Assembly: GCF_013375155.1 (NCBI RefSeq)
Contig: NZ_JABXOF010000006.1
Coordinates: 248,001 to 312,000, forward strand
DNA from: Serratia ureilytica
GTDB lineage: Bacteria; Pseudomonadota; Gammaproteobacteria; Enterobacterales; Enterobacteriaceae
DNA: 64,000 bases
Direction: 5' to 3'
In this document: piece after piece, positions 20,746 to 31,371 of the stretch
Layout: each line of letters begins with the position of its first letter
Position numbering within the stretch: the first letter of the stretch is position 1
Made by a program: the position numbers and the translations under genes
The notes under the pieces: generated by a model
Database searches by the model: none
Told to the model about the DNA's origin: nothing
The model's input: the letters and a program-made list of their open reading frames with translations, nothing else

Positions 20746-20911
20746 AAGTCGTCTCCGTTGACAGTCACACCGGCGAGGGGAAATTCCCCGCTCGGTAAGG
20801 GCTATATCGGTACGAAACGACAACGGTTTAGGGTAAAAGAAAAATAATGCAATAATTCATTCAGTGAACTAATAACAAGCTAAATAAACATTCTTTTTAT
20901 TGATTTTTAAG

Positions 20912-20943
20912 CTAAAAAAAAACCCCGGTCATTTGACCGGGGC
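20912..20943 (-). terminator. Rho-independent terminator after groL
   Basis: On the minus strand CCCCGGTC-AAAT-GACCGGGG is followed by nine T residues, just past the groL stop. Confidence 0.93.
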
Positions 20944-20971
20944 CTTCAGCACACAAGCGTGTGGGGGATGA

Positions 20972-22630
<1,659 letters not shown>

Positions 22631-22662
22631 TCAACTCGTTCAGTTCAGAAGATAAAGCGCAA

Positions 22663-22956
22663 TTACGCTTCAACAATTGCCAGAATGTCGCTTTCGGACA
22701 TGATCAACACTTCTTCATTGTCGATCTTCTCTGCTTTCACGCCGTAGCCGTCGTTGAAAATCACGATATCGCCAACTTTCACATCCAGCGGTTGGATGTT
22801 GCCGTTTTCCAGCACACGCCCTTTACCCACTGCAACCACTTCACCGCGAGTGGATTTACCCGCAGCAGAGCCAGTCAGGACGATGCCGCCAGCAGATTTT
22901 GATTCAACTTCTTTGCGCTTGACGATAACGCGGTCATGCAATGGACGAATACTCAT
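22663..22956 (-). CDS. groS: Co-chaperonin GroES
   Basis: The 97-residue protein starts at ATG 22956 ([14 protein letters not shown]) after CAGGAGAGCGTTCA. The mobile loop ([12 protein letters not shown]) that contacts GroEL is intact. An in-frame upstream codon at 23004 would add 16 residues not found in the family. Confidence 0.99.
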   Translation of the reverse strand: MSIRPLHDRVIVKRKEVESKSAGGIVLTGSAAGKSTRGEVVAVGKGRVLENGNIQPLDVKVGDIVIFNDGYGVKAEKIDNEEVLIMSESDILAIVEA

Positions 22957-23040
22957 TGAACGCTCTCCTGTAAGAAGGTCTCTATCAGATTTAGGGTTGT
23001 ACACCGGATGGTTGTTATTACCGGCCTCGTGGCATTTGAG

Positions 23041-23066
23041 ATGGGGGCGTTCCAGCCCCCTTCAAG
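23041..23066 (-). promoter_or_regulatory. groS: Sigma-32 (heat-shock) promoter of groSL
   Basis: On the minus strand a perfect -35 CTTGAA (23066-23061, within GCCCCCTTGAAGGGGGC) is followed after 14 bp by CCCCAT (23046-23041). This matches the RpoH consensus CTTGAA-N13-17-CCCCAT and lies about 85 bp upstream of the groS start. Confidence 0.93.
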
Positions 23067-23116
23067 GGGGCGAACAAAAAAAATTTCGCATTTTTGGTCC
23101 GACGAGTGCCGCAGAG

Positions 23117-23143
23117 ATGAAAAACGCGGCCAGAGCCGCGTTT
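23117..23143 (-). terminator. Rho-independent terminator after fxsA
   Basis: The minus strand reads AAACGCGGC-TCTGG-CCGCGTTTTTC directly after the fxsA stop, separating fxsA from groSL. Confidence 0.85.
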
Positions 23144-23145
23144 GC

Positions 23146-23634
23146 TTAACGATCGTGAGGTTTGCGATCCTCGTCCGAGCGGTGTTCCAGCACCGGGCGT
23201 TCGTCGTCCTTGCGCTGGAATTCGCCGTCGAAGGTATTGCCGTTGGCGGCGTCGCCGCCCGTCCAACCGCCGGGGCGATACACCGACAGGTGCGGCATCA
23301 GTTTCAGCGTCAGCGATTTTTGCACCGGCGGCAGCAGCAGCAACAGGCCGAGGAAATCGGTGAAGAAACCCGGTATCAGCAGCAGGAAGCCCGCCAGCAC
23401 CAGCGAAACGCTTTTCACCATTTCCGCCGCCGGGCTTTCGCCGGCCGCCAGTTTTTGCTGCATCTGCACGAAGGTTTTCATGCCCTGATTGCGCACCAGC
23501 GAAATGCCGACGCAGGAGCTGAACACCACCAGCAGCAGGGTGACAGCCACGCCGAGCACGGCGGCGACTTTGATAAAGATGGATATTTCTATGTAAGCCA
23601 GCAGAAATATCAGCAGTAGCGGTAACCAGCGCAC
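23146..23634 (-). CDS. fxsA: FxsA family membrane protein
   Basis: The 162-residue inner membrane protein begins MRWLPLLLIFLLAYIEI and has three to four hydrophobic segments, then a charged tail. In E. coli FxsA overproduction relieves phage T7 exclusion by the F plasmid; its normal role is unclear. The segments GPGFFTDFLG-like (IPGFFTDFLGLLLLLP) and FIKVAAVLGV are family hallmarks. It sits between aspA (divergent) and groSL, as in E. coli. Confidence 0.92.
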   Translation of the reverse strand: MRWLPLLLIFLLAYIEISIFIKVAAVLGVAVTLLLVVFSSCVGISLVRNQGMKTFVQMQQKLAAGESPAAEMVKSVSLVLAGFLLLIPGFFTDFLGLLLLLPPVQKSLTLKLMPHLSVYRPGGWTGGDAANGNTFDGEFQRKDDERPVLEHRSDEDRKPHDR

Positions 23635-23779
23635 CTGGTTCTCCTATCGGTAGGTAAGGCACGGCCGCCACGGGGCGACGGCGCGAAAAAAGAGGCCGTA
23701 AACGGCCGACACTATTACAATGAGGGCATCCCCCCACCATTTCAACCGAGAGCCGGTTTTTATTGCTAAAGTTCACAAA

Positions 23780-23795
23780 CGTGAAAGAAGTCACA
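23780..23795 (+). promoter_or_regulatory. aspA: Probable CRP site upstream of aspA
   Basis: CGTGAAAGAAGTCACA matches the CRP consensus TGTGA-N6-TCACA except at the first base. It lies in the 369-bp gap between fxsA and aspA, which contains no other gene. E. coli aspA is activated by CRP under anaerobic and carbon-limited conditions. Confidence 0.6.
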
Positions 23796-24003
23796 GAACC
23801 GAAAAAGGGCATATCCTTAAACACCATAAGGTGATCTGGATTCAGTCATTTCTTACCAACCAGCATATGATCTGGGCAGCTACGGGCGATTTGGTTAATC
23901 GTTTCACGCCCCAAGCCTTCGGCAATATTAATTTAGGCTGTGCCCTTACTAGCCTTGACCTGACAAATTATTAATTCGGCAGCAACACATAGAGAAGGTT
24001 CTC

Positions 24004-25440
24004 ATGTCAAACAACATTCGTATCGAAGAAGACCTGTTAGGAACACGTGAAGTCCCCGCAGACGCTTACTACGGAGTTCACACTCTGCGTGCGATTGAAA
24101 ACTTCTACATCAGCAACAGCAAAATCAGCGATGTCCCCGAGTTCGTTCGCGGCATGGTGATGGTGAAAAAGGCCGCGGCGATGGCCAACAAAGAACTCAA
24201 AACCATCCCGCGCAAAATCGCCGACGTGATCATCCAGGCCTGCGACGAGGTGCTGGATAAAGGCAAGTGCATGGATCAGTTCCCGGTGGACGTATTCCAG
24301 GGCGGCGCGGGCACCTCGCTGAACATGAACACCAACGAAGTGCTGGCGAACATCGGCCTGGAGCTGATGGGCCATCAAAAAGGCGAATACCAGTACCTGA
24401 ACCCGAACGATCACCTCAATAAATGCCAGTCCACCAACGACGCCTACCCGACTGGGTTCCGCATCGCGGTGTACGCCTCCAACCAGAAACTGATCGACGC
24501 CATCAACCAGCTGCGCGAAGGCTTCGATCGCAAGGCGAAAGAGTTCGAAACCATCCTGAAAATGGGCCGCACCCAGCTGCAGGACGCGGTGCCGATGACC
24601 CTCGGCCAAGAATTCCACGCCTTCAGCGTGCTGCTGAACGAAGAGACCCGCAACCTGCACCGCACCGCGGAGCTGCTGCTGGAAGTGAACCTCGGCGCCA
24701 CCGCCATCGGCACCGCGCTCAACACCCCGGAAGGCTACCAGCCGCTGGCGGTGCAAAAACTGGCGGAAGTCAGCGGCCTGCCGGTGGTGCCGGCGGAAGA
24801 CCTGATCGAAGCCACCTCCGACTGCGGCGCCTACGTGATGGTGCACAGCGCGCTCAAACGCCTGGCGGTGAAACTGTCCAAAATCTGTAATGACCTGCGC
24901 CTGCTCTCCTCCGGCCCGCGCGCCGGCCTGAACGAAATCAACCTGCCGGAGCTGCAGGCGGGATCGTCCATCATGCCGGCCAAAGTGAACCCGGTGGTGC
25001 CAGAAGTGGTCAATCAGGTGTGTTTCAAGGTGATTGGCAACGACACTTGCGTTACCATGGCGGCCGAAGCGGGCCAGCTGCAGCTGAACGTGATGGAGCC
25101 GGTGATCGGCCAGACGATGTTCGAGTCGATCCACATCCTGACCAACGCCTGCTACAACCTGCTGGAAAAATGCATTAACGGCATCACCGCGAATAAAGAA
25201 GTCTGCGAACACTACGTCTTCAACTCGATCGGTATCGTCACCTATCTGAACCCGTTCATCGGCCACCATAACGGTGACATCGTCGGGAAGATCTGCGCCG
25301 AAACCGGCAAGAGCGTGCGCGAAGTGGTGCTGGAACGCGGCCTGCTGACCGAAGCCGAGCTGGATGACATCTTCTCCGTGGAGAACCTGATGCACCCGGC
25401 CTATAAAGCTAAACGCTATACGGATGAAAATGAACAATAA
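24004..25440 (+). CDS. aspA: Aspartate ammonia-lyase
   Basis: AspA deaminates aspartate to fumarate, feeding fumarate respiration (frdABCD, same window). The 478-residue protein has the fumarase/aspartase signature [11 protein letters not shown] (about residues 319-329), the N-terminal substrate block and QLNVMEP. It starts after GAGAAGGTTCTC. The transporter gene dcuA follows 249 bp downstream, beyond a terminator and a dispersed repeat. Confidence 0.98.
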   Translation: MSNNIRIEEDLLGTREVPADAYYGVHTLRAIENFYISNSKISDVPEFVRGMVMVKKAAAMANKELKTIPRKIADVIIQACDEVLDKGKCMDQFPVDVFQGGAGTSLNMNTNEVLANIGLELMGHQKGEYQYLNPNDHLNKCQSTNDAYPTGFRIAVYASNQKLIDAINQLREGFDRKAKEFETILKMGRTQLQDAVPMTLGQEFHAFSVLLNEETRNLHRTAELLLEVNLGATAIGTALNTPEGYQPLAVQKLAEVSGLPVVPAEDLIEATSDCGAYVMVHSALKRLAVKLSKICNDLRLLSSGPRAGLNEINLPELQAGSSIMPAKVNPVVPEVVNQVCFKVIGNDTCVTMAAEAGQLQLNVMEPVIGQTMFESIHILTNACYNLLEKCINGITANKEVCEHYVFNSIGIVTYLNPFIGHHNGDIVGKICAETGKSVREVVLERGLLTEAELDDIFSVENLMHPAYKAKRYTDENEQ

Positions 25441-25461
25441 CAGACCTACCCGGTAGCCCTG

Positions 25462-25498
25462 AAAGGCACGCTAAATCCTCTGGATAGCGTGCCTTTTT
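25462..25498 (+). terminator. Rho-independent terminator after aspA
   Basis: AAAGGCACGCTA and TAGCGTGCCTTTTT form a long stem with a T-run 22 bp after the aspA stop. Confidence 0.92.
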
Positions 25499-25559
25499 AC
25501 TTTTAGGCGCCCACAAAATTTTAACGTTTTATTTTCAATTTACACCCTAAATCATTGGG

Positions 25560-25648
25560 ACTGCATCAAGGCGGCAAGAGCGCAAGTCCCCAGGAGCTTA
25601 CTCAAGTAAGTGACTGGGGTGAGCGCTCGCAGCCAACACCGATGCAGT
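25560..25648. repeat. Dispersed imperfect palindrome, copy 2
   Basis: ACTGCATC at the left end and GATGCAGT at the right end enclose the core CCCCAGGAGCTTACTCAAGTAAGTGACTGGGG, which is the inverted counterpart of the core at 18869-18967. It occupies most of the aspA-dcuA gap downstream of the aspA terminator. Confidence 0.72.
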
Positions 25649-25689
25649 TTCAAGGATGACGGGAAATCTCATTTTAAGGAGTAAACACT

Positions 25690-26991
25690 ATGCTAGCCGT
25701 AGAATTGGTTATCGTTCTGCTGGCCATCTTTTTAGGGGCCAGGTTGGGCGGTATCGGTATCGGGTTCGCGGGGGGACTGGGCGTATTGGCGCTGGCGCTG
25801 ATCGGCGTCAAACCGGGCAACATTCCCTTCGACGTCATCTCCATCATCATGGCGGTGATTGCGGCGATCTCCGCCATGCAGGTCGCCGGGGGGATGGACT
25901 ACCTGGTGCAACAGACCGAAAAACTGCTGCGCAAGAACCCCAAGCACATCACCATTCTCGCCCCTATCGTCACCTACTTCCTGACCATCTTCGCCGGCAC
26001 CGGCAACATCTCGCTCTCGGCGCTGCCGGTGATCGCCGAAGTGGCGAAAGAACAGGGCATCAAGCCTTGCCGCCCGCTGTCGACCGCCGTGGTGTCCGCC
26101 CAGATCGCCATCACCGCCTCGCCGATCTCAGCCGCGGTGGTGTACATGTCTTCGGTGATGGAAGGCCACGGCGTCAGCTACCTGCACCTGCTGATGGTGG
26201 TGATCCCGTCCACCTTCTGCGCGGTGCTGGTGATGTCGCTGCTGGTAACCTGGCTGTTCGACTCCAAACTGTCTAACGATCCGGTGTACCTGAAACGCCT
26301 GGAAGAAGGCCTGATCACCCTGCGCGGCAACAACGCGCTGGCGATCAAACCACGCGCCAAAACCTCGGTGCTGCTGTTCCTGCTCGGCGTGCTGTGCGTG
26401 GTCGCCTACGCCATCATCAACAGCCCGGGCCTGGGTCTGGTGGCCAAGCCGCTGATGAACACCACCAACGCCATTCTGATCATCATGCTGAGCGTCGCCA
26501 CGCTGACCACCCTGCTGTGCCGCGTCGACACCGACATGGTGCTGAACTCCAGCACCTTCAAGGCCGGCATGAGCGCCTGTATCTGTATCCTCGGCGTCGC
26601 CTGGCTGGGCGATACTTTCGTCCAGGCCAACATCGATTGGATCAAAGAGACGGCCGGCAGCGTCATTCAGGCGCACCCGTGGCTGCTGGCGGTGATCTTC
26701 TTCTTCTGCTCGGCGCTGCTGTACTCGCAGGCCGCCACCGCCAAGGCGCTGATGCCGATGGCGCTGGCGCTGAACGTGTCGCCGCTGACCGCCGTCGCCT
26801 CCTTCGCCGCCGTTTCCGGCCTGTTCATCCTGCCGACCTACCCGACATTGGTCGCCGCGGTGCAGATGGATGATACCGGCACCACGCGCATCGGCCGCTT
26901 CGTGTTCAACCACCCGTTCTTCATTCCCGGCACCATGGGCGTGATTTTCGCGGTGGTATTCGGCTTCCTGCTCGGCAGCGTCATGCTGTAA
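25690..26991 (+). CDS. dcuA: Anaerobic C4-dicarboxylate transporter DcuA
   Basis: DcuA exchanges or imports aspartate, fumarate and succinate. The 433-residue protein is a multi-span membrane protein of standard length, with the N-terminal MLAVELVIVLLAIFLGARLGGIG and the GTGNISLSALPVIAEVA block typical of Dcu carriers. It starts after AAGGAGTAAACACT. Pairing with aspA links aspartate uptake to fumarate production. Confidence 0.97.
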   Translation: MLAVELVIVLLAIFLGARLGGIGIGFAGGLGVLALALIGVKPGNIPFDVISIIMAVIAAISAMQVAGGMDYLVQQTEKLLRKNPKHITILAPIVTYFLTIFAGTGNISLSALPVIAEVAKEQGIKPCRPLSTAVVSAQIAITASPISAAVVYMSSVMEGHGVSYLHLLMVVIPSTFCAVLVMSLLVTWLFDSKLSNDPVYLKRLEEGLITLRGNNALAIKPRAKTSVLLFLLGVLCVVAYAIINSPGLGLVAKPLMNTTNAILIIMLSVATLTTLLCRVDTDMVLNSSTFKAGMSACICILGVAWLGDTFVQANIDWIKETAGSVIQAHPWLLAVIFFFCSALLYSQAATAKALMPMALALNVSPLTAVASFAAVSGLFILPTYPTLVAAVQMDDTGTTRIGRFVFNHPFFIPGTMGVIFAVVFGFLLGSVML

Positions 26992-26998
26992 GGCGTCG

Positions 26999-27024
26999 AC
27001 CGGGGCTGCGGCCCCGGTTTTCTT
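26999..27024 (+). terminator. Rho-independent terminator after dcuA
   Basis: ACCGGGGC-TGCG-GCCCCGGT is followed by a T-rich tract, seven bases after the dcuA stop. Confidence 0.88.
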
Positions 27025-27100
27025 TCTGGCGATAAACTCGCCTTCTAGCCAATCCGCCTTCAGGGTATAGTGCCCATTCGAACCGATGAGAGGGCTGAAG

Positions 27101-27424
27101 ATGTCTGATTGCGAAGCTGTCGTCATACTCTGTACCGCACCCGATGAAGCCAGCGCCCAGGAACTGGCGGCGCGGGTCCTGGGCGATAAGCTGGCGGCCT
27201 GCGCCACGCTGCTGCCCGGCGCCACCTCGCTGTATTACTGGGAAGGGAAACTGGAACAGGAATACGAAGTGCAGATGCTGTTCAAAAGCGATCGCCGCCG
27301 TCAGCAAGCCCTGCTCGACACCCTGAAACAACATCACCCATACCAGACGCCTGAGCTGCTGGTCTTGCCGGTGATGGCCGGAGATAAAGACTACCTGTTA
27401 TGGATCAACGCTTCATTAAACTGA
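27101..27424 (+). CDS. cutA: Divalent cation tolerance protein CutA
   Basis: The 107-residue protein starts at ATG 27101 after GAGGGCTGAAG. It has the CutA1 ferredoxin-like core ([41 protein letters not shown]). CutA is a very stable trimer connected with copper tolerance, with a debated mechanism. Its 3' end overlaps the dsbD start by 25 bp, suggesting coupled translation. Confidence 0.95.
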   Translation: MSDCEAVVILCTAPDEASAQELAARVLGDKLAACATLLPGATSLYYWEGKLEQEYEVQMLFKSDRRRQQALLDTLKQHHPYQTPELLVLPVMAGDKDYLLWINASLN

Positions 27425-29124
27425 TTTTGCTGCTGTGCAGCCTGTGCTTCCTGCCGCAGGCGGCGCAGGCTTCGCTGTTCGCGCCGAAGGGCGGCAGCCA
27501 GTTCGTGCCCGTCGATCAGGCCTTCGCCTTCGATTTCAAACAGCAAGGCGGCCAGGTGACGCTGAACTGGCAGATCCGCCCCGGCTATTACCTGTATCGC
27601 CAGCAGATCAAACTGGTGCCGCAGCAGGCGACGCTCGGCGCCTTTACCCTGCCCGAAGGGCTAAGCCACAAGGACGAGTTCTTCGGCGAAGTGGCGATTT
27701 TCAAACAGCAGCTGAATCTGCAGGTGCCGCTGCAACAGGCGGCGGCCAACGCCAGCCTCAGCGTCACCTATCAGGGCTGCGCCGAGGCCGGCTTCTGCTA
27801 CCCGCCGGAAACCCGAACCATCCCGCTGGACGCGGTCAGCGCCACCGCAGCCGCGCCGCTCCCGGCGGCTGCCTCTGAGCCAGCCGAACAATCCGCAACA
27901 CCAGCCAGCCTGCCGTTCTCGCCGCTGTGGGCATTGCTGATCGGTATCGGCATCGCCTTCACCCCCTGCGTACTGCCGATGTACCCGCTGATCTCCGGCA
28001 TCATCCTCGGCCGAGACCGGCCGCAAAGCAGCGGCCGCATTCTGGCGCTGGCGCTGGTTTACGTGCAGGGCATGGCGCTCACCTACACCCTGCTGGGCTT
28101 GGTGGTGGCCGCCGCCGGATTGCAGTTCCAGGCGGCGCTGCAGCATCCTTACGTGCTGATTGGCCTGTCGGCGCTGTTCATCGCGCTGGCGCTGTCGATG
28201 TTCGGCCTCTATTCCCTGCAGCTGCCCTCGGCGCTGCAAACCCGGCTGGCGAGCTGGAGCAACACCCAGCGCGGCGGCTCACTGACCGGCGTATTCCTGA
28301 TGGGCGCGCTGGCCGGGCTGATCTGTTCCCCCTGCACCACCGCGCCGCTCAGCGCCATCCTGCTGTATATCGCCCAGAGCGGCAATCTGTGGGCCGGCGG
28401 CGGCACGCTGTACCTGTACGCGCTGGGGATGGGCATTCCGCTGGTGATCGTCACCCTGTTCGGCAACCGCCTGCTGCCGCGTAGCGGCCCGTGGATGCAG
28501 TACGTGAAAGAGGCCTTCGGCTTCGTCATTCTGGCGCTGCCGGTGTTCCTGCTGGAGCGGGTGATCGGCGATCTGTGGGGCATGCGCCTGTGGAGCCTGC
28601 TCGGCCTGGCGTTCTTCGGCTGGGCCTTCGCCCTGAGCCTGAGAAGCGCGCGCGGCTGGGCACGCGCCCTGCAACTTCTGTTGCTGGCGGCGGCGGTGAT
28701 CGCCGCACGGCCGCTGCAGGACTGGGCTTTCGGCACCGACCAGGCGCAGCAGGCGGCTCAGCCGCACCTGGCCTTTACCCGCATCAACAACGTCGAACAG
28801 CTCGATCTCGCGCTGCAACAGGCGCGGGGCAAGCCGGTGATGCTGGATCTGTACGCCGACTGGTGCGTGGCCTGTAAAGAGTTCGAAAAATACACCTTCA
28901 GCGACGCCGCGGTGCAGGCAAGCCTGGCCAACGCGGTGCTGCTGCAGGCGGATGTGACCGCCAACGGTGCGGAACAGGCGGCGCTGCTGAAGCACCTGCA
29001 GGTGTTGGGGCTGCCGACGATCCTGTTTTTCGATCCGGCGGGCCGCGAGCTGACGGCCGAGCGGGTCACCGGTTTTATGAAGGCAGAAGCCTTCAACGCG
29101 CATTTGCAGAAAGTGATGCGATAA
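27400..29124 (+). CDS. dsbD: Thiol:disulfide interchange protein DsbD
   Basis: DsbD passes electrons from cytoplasmic thioredoxin to periplasmic DsbC, DsbG and CcmG. The 574-residue protein has a signal peptide ending AQA, an N-terminal periplasmic domain with the redox pair in CAEAGFC (about residues 127-133), eight membrane helices with TPCVLPMYP and SPCTTAPLS, and a C-terminal thioredoxin fold with [10 protein letters not shown] (about 487-496). All six redox cysteines are present. It overlaps cutA by 25 bp. Confidence 0.97.
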   Translation: MDQRFIKLILLLCSLCFLPQAAQASLFAPKGGSQFVPVDQAFAFDFKQQGGQVTLNWQIRPGYYLYRQQIKLVPQQATLGAFTLPEGLSHKDEFFGEVAIFKQQLNLQVPLQQAAANASLSVTYQGCAEAGFCYPPETRTIPLDAVSATAAAPLPAAASEPAEQSATPASLPFSPLWALLIGIGIAFTPCVLPMYPLISGIILGRDRPQSSGRILALALVYVQGMALTYTLLGLVVAAAGLQFQAALQHPYVLIGLSALFIALALSMFGLYSLQLPSALQTRLASWSNTQRGGSLTGVFLMGALAGLICSPCTTAPLSAILLYIAQSGNLWAGGGTLYLYALGMGIPLVIVTLFGNRLLPRSGPWMQYVKEAFGFVILALPVFLLERVIGDLWGMRLWSLLGLAFFGWAFALSLRSARGWARALQLLLLAAAVIAARPLQDWAFGTDQAQQAAQPHLAFTRINNVEQLDLALQQARGKPVMLDLYADWCVACKEFEKYTFSDAAVQASLANAVLLQADVTANGAEQAALLKHLQVLGLPTILFFDPAGRELTAERVTGFMKAEAFNAHLQKVMR

Positions 29125-29163
29125 CTGACACTGAAGATCGGAAGCGAATGGGAGGAAGCACAA

Positions 29164-29739
29164 GTGCAACGTGAACACGTCCTTGATACCGCGCTGGGTC
29201 TGTTGGAACAACAGGGCCTGGCGACCGCCACATTAGAGATGCTGGCGGAAAAACTCGACGTTCAGCCCGGCGATCTCAAACGGTTCTGGCCGGATCGCGA
29301 AGCGCTGCTGTACGACTGCCTGCGCTACCACGGCCAGCAGATCGACACCTGGCGCCGCCAGCTGCTGCTGGACGAAAATCTGAGCCCGCAGCAAAAACTG
29401 CTGGCGCGCTATGACGTGCTGGCGGAATACGTGCAGCAAGACCGCTACCCCGGCTGCCTGTTTATCGCCGCCTGCAGCTTCTTCCCGGAAACGGATCATC
29501 CGATCCACCAACTGGCGGAGCAACAGAAGCTGACCTCGCTGGAGCTGACCCGCGAGCTGCTGCGCGACATGGATGCCGACGACGCCGACATGGTGGCGCA
29601 GCAAATGGAGCTGATTCAGGAAGGCTGCCTGAGCAAACTGCTGGTAAAACGCCAGCTCCAGGACGTATCGGTCGCCAAACGGCTGGCGGAAGACATCTTG
29701 CAGGTGGCGCAGTGCCGCCGCAACGGGGCGTTGAGCTGA
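29164..29739 (+). CDS. yjdC: TetR-family transcriptional regulator YjdC
   Basis: The 191-residue protein starts at GTG 29164 after GGAGGAAGCACA. The N-terminal helix-turn-helix (residues about 5-45, [15 protein letters not shown]) is followed by a helical ligand domain with the [12 protein letters not shown] block characteristic of YjdC. Its target genes are not known. It lies 39 bp downstream of dsbD and upstream of tRNA-Phe, as in E. coli. Confidence 0.92.
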   Translation: MQREHVLDTALGLLEQQGLATATLEMLAEKLDVQPGDLKRFWPDREALLYDCLRYHGQQIDTWRRQLLLDENLSPQQKLLARYDVLAEYVQQDRYPGCLFIAACSFFPETDHPIHQLAEQQKLTSLELTRELLRDMDADDADMVAQQMELIQEGCLSKLLVKRQLQDVSVAKRLAEDILQVAQCRRNGALS

Positions 29740-29860
29740 ATCGGCAGGGTTGGCAGCGCCACCAACCCGAGGCGATAGCCCCAACAGGCGCATTTTTTGC
29801 GCCCTTTGCCTGAAAAGCCAGCAACCGGAGGCATTTTCGCGTATTTCACGCATAAAGCCG

Positions 29861-29889
29861 TTGACGGCTTTCGGCCAATACGGTTTAAT
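29861..29889 (+). promoter_or_regulatory. Sigma-70 promoter of tRNA-Phe
   Basis: TTGACG (29861-29866), a 17-bp spacer and TTTAAT (29884-29889) precede the tRNA. The expected start is only a few bases before the mature 5' end, followed by a GC-rich discriminator. Confidence 0.8.
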
Positions 29890-29899
29890 GCTGCCCGTT

Positions 29900-29975
29900 G
29901 CCCGGATAGCTCAGTCGGTAGAGCAGGGGATTGAAAATCCCCGTGTCCTTGGTTCGATTCCGAGTCCGGGCACCA
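29900..29975 (+). tRNA. tRNA-Phe (anticodon GAA)
   Basis: The 76-nt gene reads GCCCGGATAGCTC at the 5' end, has anticodon GAA in TTGAAAA, T arm GGTTCGATTCC and encoded CCA. It corresponds to pheU/pheV, a frequent island insertion site in enterobacteria. Its last 15 bases recur twice downstream in a tandem repeat. Confidence 0.98.
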
Positions 29976-30434
29976 TATTCAGAAGAACCCGCCTATGGCG
30001 GGTTTTTCGCTTTCTGGGGTACGGACTCTCCATCGAACTGCGTTCGATTATTCGGCCAAGGGCCTCACCCTGCGGGCCAGCGCTGAAGCGCTGTTCAACG
30101 CGGCGCCAGCGCCGGCTGTCCGAGTCCGGGCACCACTATTTAGAGAACCCAGCCTATGGCTGGGTTTTTGCTTTTCAGGGACTGGACTCTCCATCGAACT
30201 GCGTTCGATTATTCGGCCAAGGGCCTCACCCTGCGGGCCAGCGCTAAAGCGCTGTTCAACGCGGCGCCAGCGCCGGTTGTCCGAGTCCGGGCACCACTAT
30301 TTAGAGAACCCAGCCTATGGCTGGGTTTTTGCTTTTCAGGGACTGGACTCTCCATCGAACTGCGTTCGATTATTCGGTCTAAAGACCTCACCTTGCGGGC
30401 CAGCGCTGAAGCGCTGTTCAACACGGCGCCAGCG
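29961..30434 (+). repeat. Three tandem ~160-bp repeats, each beginning with the 3' end of tRNA-Phe
   Basis: CGAGTCCGGGCACCA occurs at 29961 (in the tRNA), 30121 and 30282, giving units of 160, 161 and about 153 bp (the last lacks its end). Each unit continues with a terminator hairpin (AACCCxGCCTATGGCxGGGTTTTT), then a palindrome TCGAACTGCGTTCGA and an AGCGCTGAAGCGCT-like stretch. Unit 1 differs most; units 2 and 3 are nearly identical over their first 110 bp. The layout matches the rtT repeats downstream of E. coli tyrT, which also begin with a tRNA 3' end. Open frames across the repeats shift phase between units and are not believed to be genes. Confidence 0.9.
29985..30008 (+). terminator. 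Terminator hairpin in repeat unit 1 (similar ones at 30146-30169 and 30307-30330)
   Basis: AACCCGCC-TAT-GGCGGGTTTTT directly follows tRNA-Phe. Units 2 and 3 carry AACCCAGCC-TAT-GGCTGGGTTTTT. Three successive terminators would give nested transcripts. Confidence 0.85.
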
Positions 30435-30629
30435 AGCGACATAGGGCGAATGTTCCCTTGCTACTTGGCCCCCTCCCCCCCAGAAACGTTGGCTCCAAGG
30501 GTAAGCGAATTACCGCATTCTCGGCATTAAGCGTGAAAGTGGCGACGTCAGGCGAGCAATGCCCAATTTCGTTGAGGCGGATACTCACTCTCTGGTAAAA
30601 AACGCTACCTCATACAATGTGCAGCAGCG

Positions 30630-30776
30630 TCAATGATGACGTAGTAATGCCAACCACCAGGAAGAATGGCCGTAGTCTTGGATAGACAACTGCCTTTTCT
30701 TCATCCGCTGCGCATGTTTGTAGAATGAATAGATGCTTAAACAGAACAAGAATATCGCAAAATAAAACAAATCCAC
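30630..30776 (-). CDS. Possible small membrane protein, 48 residues
   Basis: A GTG-initiated frame (GTG at 30776, preceded by AAGGGA at eight bases) encodes a protein with one clear hydrophobic helix at residues 2-19 (DLFYFAIFLFCLSIYSFY), then a basic stretch HAQRMKKRQ and the tail GHSSWWLALLRHH. The hydrophobic-then-basic pattern suggests a single-pass inner membrane protein with the C-terminus inside. A weak hairpin with a T-run follows. I do not recognise a family. It is the only plausible gene in the 515-bp gap between the tRNA-Phe repeats and the next gene, and could also be a remnant. Confidence 0.35.
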   Translation of the reverse strand: MDLFYFAIFLFCLSIYSFYKHAQRMKKRQLSIQDYGHSSWWLALLRHH

Positions 30777-30900
30777 TTCACCTTTCCCTTGGTGTAGATA
30801 ATACCTAACGTAAATTACGTACAGCTACCCTCGCTGCCAACGACAATAATTCACCGAAATTATGCTTTGAGTCGAAACAACAGGCTATTTAATCAATAGT

Positions 30901-30933
30901 CACAAAAAAAGCAGGGAGGATGACCCTGCTTGT
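30901..30933 (-). terminator. Rho-independent terminator after the small secreted protein gene
   Basis: On the minus strand AAGCAGGG-TCATCCT-CCCTGCTT is followed by a T-run, 17 bases past the stop at 30950. Confidence 0.9.
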
Positions 30934-30949
30934 GATTTAAAAATCAATA

Positions 30950-31234
30950 TTATTGACATAGCGGCGAGTATTTTTTCATAAACGGCGATTCGCAGATCGC
31001 ATTCATGACTTCGCCTTTATCTTTCTCTTTAGGCTTGGCGCCTGAGTTGGTGCTGCTTGCACATTGCCCGCCATTTTTCCCCTGGCCATTGATGCATTGG
31101 CCAAAGTCGCTATTGCCGGCACCGCTGGCGTTGCCATTATTGCCCTGCACATTCTGATTACCGTTAAAACCGGCATGCGCGTAAGACGCCATCATGATGC
31201 AGGCGCCGAAAAGCAAAGTTGCTGTCTTTTTCAT
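30950..31234 (-). CDS. Small secreted Gly/Asn-rich protein of unknown function
   Basis: The 94-residue protein has a signal peptide (MKKTATLLFGACIMMASYAHA). The mature part begins with a Gly-Asn-rich stretch (GFNGNQNVQGNNGNASGAGN), then FGQCINGQGKNGGQC, a Lys-rich linker, and the tail NAICESPFMKKYSPLCQ. The four mature cysteines could form two disulfides. It is AT-rich relative to the core genome and has its own terminator. I do not recognise a family. It sits between the tRNA-Phe repeats and a LuxR-type regulator that precedes it on the same strand. Confidence 0.75.
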   Translation of the reverse strand: MKKTATLLFGACIMMASYAHAGFNGNQNVQGNNGNASGAGNSDFGQCINGQGKNGGQCASSTNSGAKPKEKDKGEVMNAICESPFMKKYSPLCQ

Positions 31235-31371
31235 AATTTTCCCTTTGTGTTATTTAGCAATTGAATAAAACAAGATTTAATATTCCTCTGGGGAATATTA
31301 ATCATAATCCATTGTCTTTTAGCGTTATAAAGATAGCAGATGAGAACAACTAAAATTATTCCCCATCACGG

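Noticed and set aside
29995..30530. Open reading frames of 120-165 codons running through the tRNA-Phe tandem repeats
   Set aside because: The repeat period (160/161 bp) is not a multiple of three, several frames are open at once, and the frames run through terminators and the tRNA itself. No ribosome binding site or family was recognised.
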